Source: an uncultured Clostridium sp.
GTDB taxonomy: Bacteria > Bacillota > Clostridia > TANB77 > CAG-508
NCBI GenBank assembly: GCA_945937855.1
Contig: CAMEUC010000095.1
Coordinates: forward strand, 1-5,797
Direction: 5' to 3'
DNA: 5,797 bases
Position numbers and translations under genes: made by a program. Shown here piece by piece: positions 4,336 to 5,797 of this stretch. Under the pieces are notes generated by a model, which had not been told where the DNA came from, did no database searches, and saw nothing but the letters and a program-made list of their open reading frames with translations. How positions within the stretch are numbered: the stretch's first letter is position 1; every line of letters begins with the position of its first letter.

Positions 4336-5797
4336 TTATTTAAATATTTCTTCAAATTCTTCTGCTGTTATTTTTTCTTTTTGTAGCAATACTCCTGCAA
4401 CTGCATGCAATTTATCCATGTGTGCTAATATTATTTCTTGAGCTTTTTTATATGCTTCGTCAATTAGTTTTTTGACCTCTATTCCAACTACATTATCTAT
4501 TTCATCTCCAAAAGCATTAATCTCTGTTTTATCTTTTGAAGTTAAATCTATTGGTCCTATAGTATCACTCATTCCATATTTTATAACCATATCTTTTGCA
4601 ACCCCTGTTGCAACTTCTATATCATTACTTGCTCCTGTTGAAATATCATTTATCGCTATTTTCTCAGCTGCTCTTCCACCTAGTAATGCAATTAATTTCT
4701 CCTCCATCTCGGTTTTAGATATATAGTATTTATCTTCGTTCGTTTTATACATTGTATATCCACCAGCAATTCCTCTTGGAATTATAGATACCTCTTTTAC
4801 GTCTGATTGTGTTGGTAAATACTTACTAACTACAGCATGTCCTGCTTCGTGGTATGCTGTTAGTTTCTTATCTTTATCTGATATTACTCTACTATGTTTT
4901 TCAAGTCCTACTGTTACTTTTTTTACTGCTTCTTCCAAATCTTCCATTGTTATTTCTTTATGTTTTTTTATTGTTGCAATAATAGCAGATTCATTTAGCA
5001 CATTTGCAAGTTCTGCACCAGTAAAACCTGCTGTGTCTGTTGCAATTTCCTTTAAATCTATTTCTGGTGATAATTTTTTATTTGCTGAATGTATTTTTAA
5101 TATTTCTTCTCTTCCTTTTGCATCTGGTGCTGCTATTGTAATTTGTCTATCAAATCTTCCTGGTCTAAGTAACGCTTTATCTAACATTTCTGGTCTGTTT
5201 GTTGCAGCTAACACTATAACAGTTTGGTCTGTTTCAAATCCATCCATTTCTACCAATAATTGATTTAAAGTTTGGTTATTTTCTGTCTCTGCACCACTTC
5301 CACTTGTTCTTCTTGAACCTATTGCATCTATTTCATCTATAAAAATTATACATGGAGATACTTTTTTTGCTTTATCAAAAAGTTTTCTAACTCTTGATGC
5401 TCCAAGTCCTGCAAACATTTCTATAAATTCAGAACCACTCATAGATATAAATGGAACTCCTGCTTCTCCTGCGATTGCTTTTGCAATTAAGGTTTTTCCA
5501 GTTCCTGGTTTTCCATAAAGAAGTATTCCCTTTGGAATTTTTGCTCCCATGTCTTGAAATTTTTTGGGTTCTTTTAAAAAGTTAACAATTTCTATTAATT
5601 CTGTTTTTTCTTCTTCTAGACCGGCTACATCTTTAAATGTAACGTTTGTGTTTTTGTGACTTTCTGCATCATATACTTTTCCTTTGTCCCCAAGTCCTTG
5701 CATTTGTATTATTAATAGAAACATTACTAATATTAAAATTGTTGGTAAAAAACTAAGTAATGCTTCTCCAATTTTTAAAAATATATTTACTGGTTTT
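4336..5797 (-). CDS. ftsH: ATP-dependent zinc metalloprotease FtsH (N-terminus beyond the window)
   Basis: FtsH is a membrane-anchored AAA+ protease that extracts and degrades membrane and regulatory proteins. The frame stays open to the window edge, so the true start lies outside. The visible part begins KPVNIFLKIGEALL and runs into the second membrane helix (SFLPTILILVMFLLIIQ), then QMQGLGDKGK. Counting from Met at 5724, the AAA module has FKDVAGLEEEK (30-40), Walker A GKPGTGKT (71-78), pore loop MFAG (103-106), Walker B IIFIDE (126-131) and the second region of homology with LRPGRFD (186-192). The protease domain has the zinc site HEAGH (292-296) and the third ligand Asp368 in TGASNDIE. 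The protein ends EEFEEIFK with no long tail. All catalytic residues are present. GKP for the usual GPP in Walker A, and FAG for FVG in the pore loop, suggest a divergent paralogue. Confidence 0.95.
   Translation of the reverse strand, partial: KPVNIFLKIGEALLSFLPTILILVMFLLIIQMQGLGDKGKVYDAESHKNTNVTFKDVAGLEEEKTELIEIVNFLKEPKKFQDMGAKIPKGILLYGKPGTGKTLIAKAIAGEAGVPFISMSGSEFIEMFAGLGASRVRKLFDKAKKVSPCIIFIDEIDAIGSRRTSGSGAETENNQTLNQLLVEMDGFETDQTVIVLAATNRPEMLDKALLRPGRFDRQITIAAPDAKGREEILKIHSANKKLSPEIDLKEIATDTAGFTGAELANVLNESAIIATIKKHKEITMEDLEEAVKKVTVGLEKHSRVISDKDKKLTAYHEAGHAVVSKYLPTQSDVKEVSIIPRGIAGGYTMYKTNEDKYYISKTEMEEKLIALLGGRAAEKIAINDISTGASNDIEVATGVAKDMVIKYGMSDTIGPIDLTSKDKTEINAFGDEIDNVVGIEVKKLIDEAYKKAQEIILAHMDKLHAVAGVLLQKEKITAEEFEEIFK

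Noticed and set aside
5722..5724. ATG 5724 as the ftsH start
   Set aside because: The frame is open upstream to the window edge and encodes the start of the second membrane helix; the ATG is internal.

Overview
The window comes from a low-GC, spore-forming Firmicute, most likely an uncultured member of the Clostridia. The evidence is strongly AT-biased coding sequence, good AGGAGG-type ribosome binding sites, a Ger(x)C spore germination lipoprotein, and Firmicute-type SecG, RluA, AI-2E and FtsH proteins.

Layout. Positions 1-176 hold a long imperfect hairpin (about 13-134) of unknown function. A plus-strand pair follows: a Ger(x)C germinant-receptor lipoprotein (177-1401) and a small two-helix membrane protein (1424-1601) that fits a germinant-receptor D subunit. 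secG (1846-1598, minus) converges on this pair, and the stop codons overlap. secG and an RluA-family pseudouridine synthase (1986-2844, plus) diverge from back-to-back promoters in a gap of about 140 bp. The rluA promoter places transcription start at or next to the ATG, so its mRNA looks leaderless. A GC-rich stretch of about 145 nt (2880-3024) then folds as a structured non-coding RNA; the raiA motif is a tentative guess. The minus strand carries ftsH (partial, entering from the right edge) followed by an AI-2E family membrane permease (4184-3048). A long hairpin (4208-4296) lies between them.

Main observation. All three plus-strand protein genes are broken in the conventional reading by what looks like one extra C, and all three breaks look the same. 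In each, the zero-frame codon at the break is CGG. Skipping its C, or reading CGGN as one four-base codon, restores the frame and places glycine there: CGGA in gerC, CGGT in the small gene and CGGT in rluA. In rluA the restored glycine falls in the family motif GDGKYG and the whole conserved C-terminus returns. Reading through every coding region, I found no other in-frame CGG; other CGG triplets are out of frame or non-coding. This suggests CGG is not an ordinary arginine codon here but a site of programmed +1 frameshifting or quadruplet decoding as glycine. The competing explanation is a recurrent sequencing or assembly error before GG, which raw reads would settle. The three genes are therefore annotated as intact, recoded CDSs rather than pseudogenes.

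Together the genes cover spore germination (Ger proteins), protein export (SecG), ribosomal or other RNA modification (RluA) and membrane protein quality control (FtsH). No mobile element, tRNA, rRNA or CRISPR array was seen.
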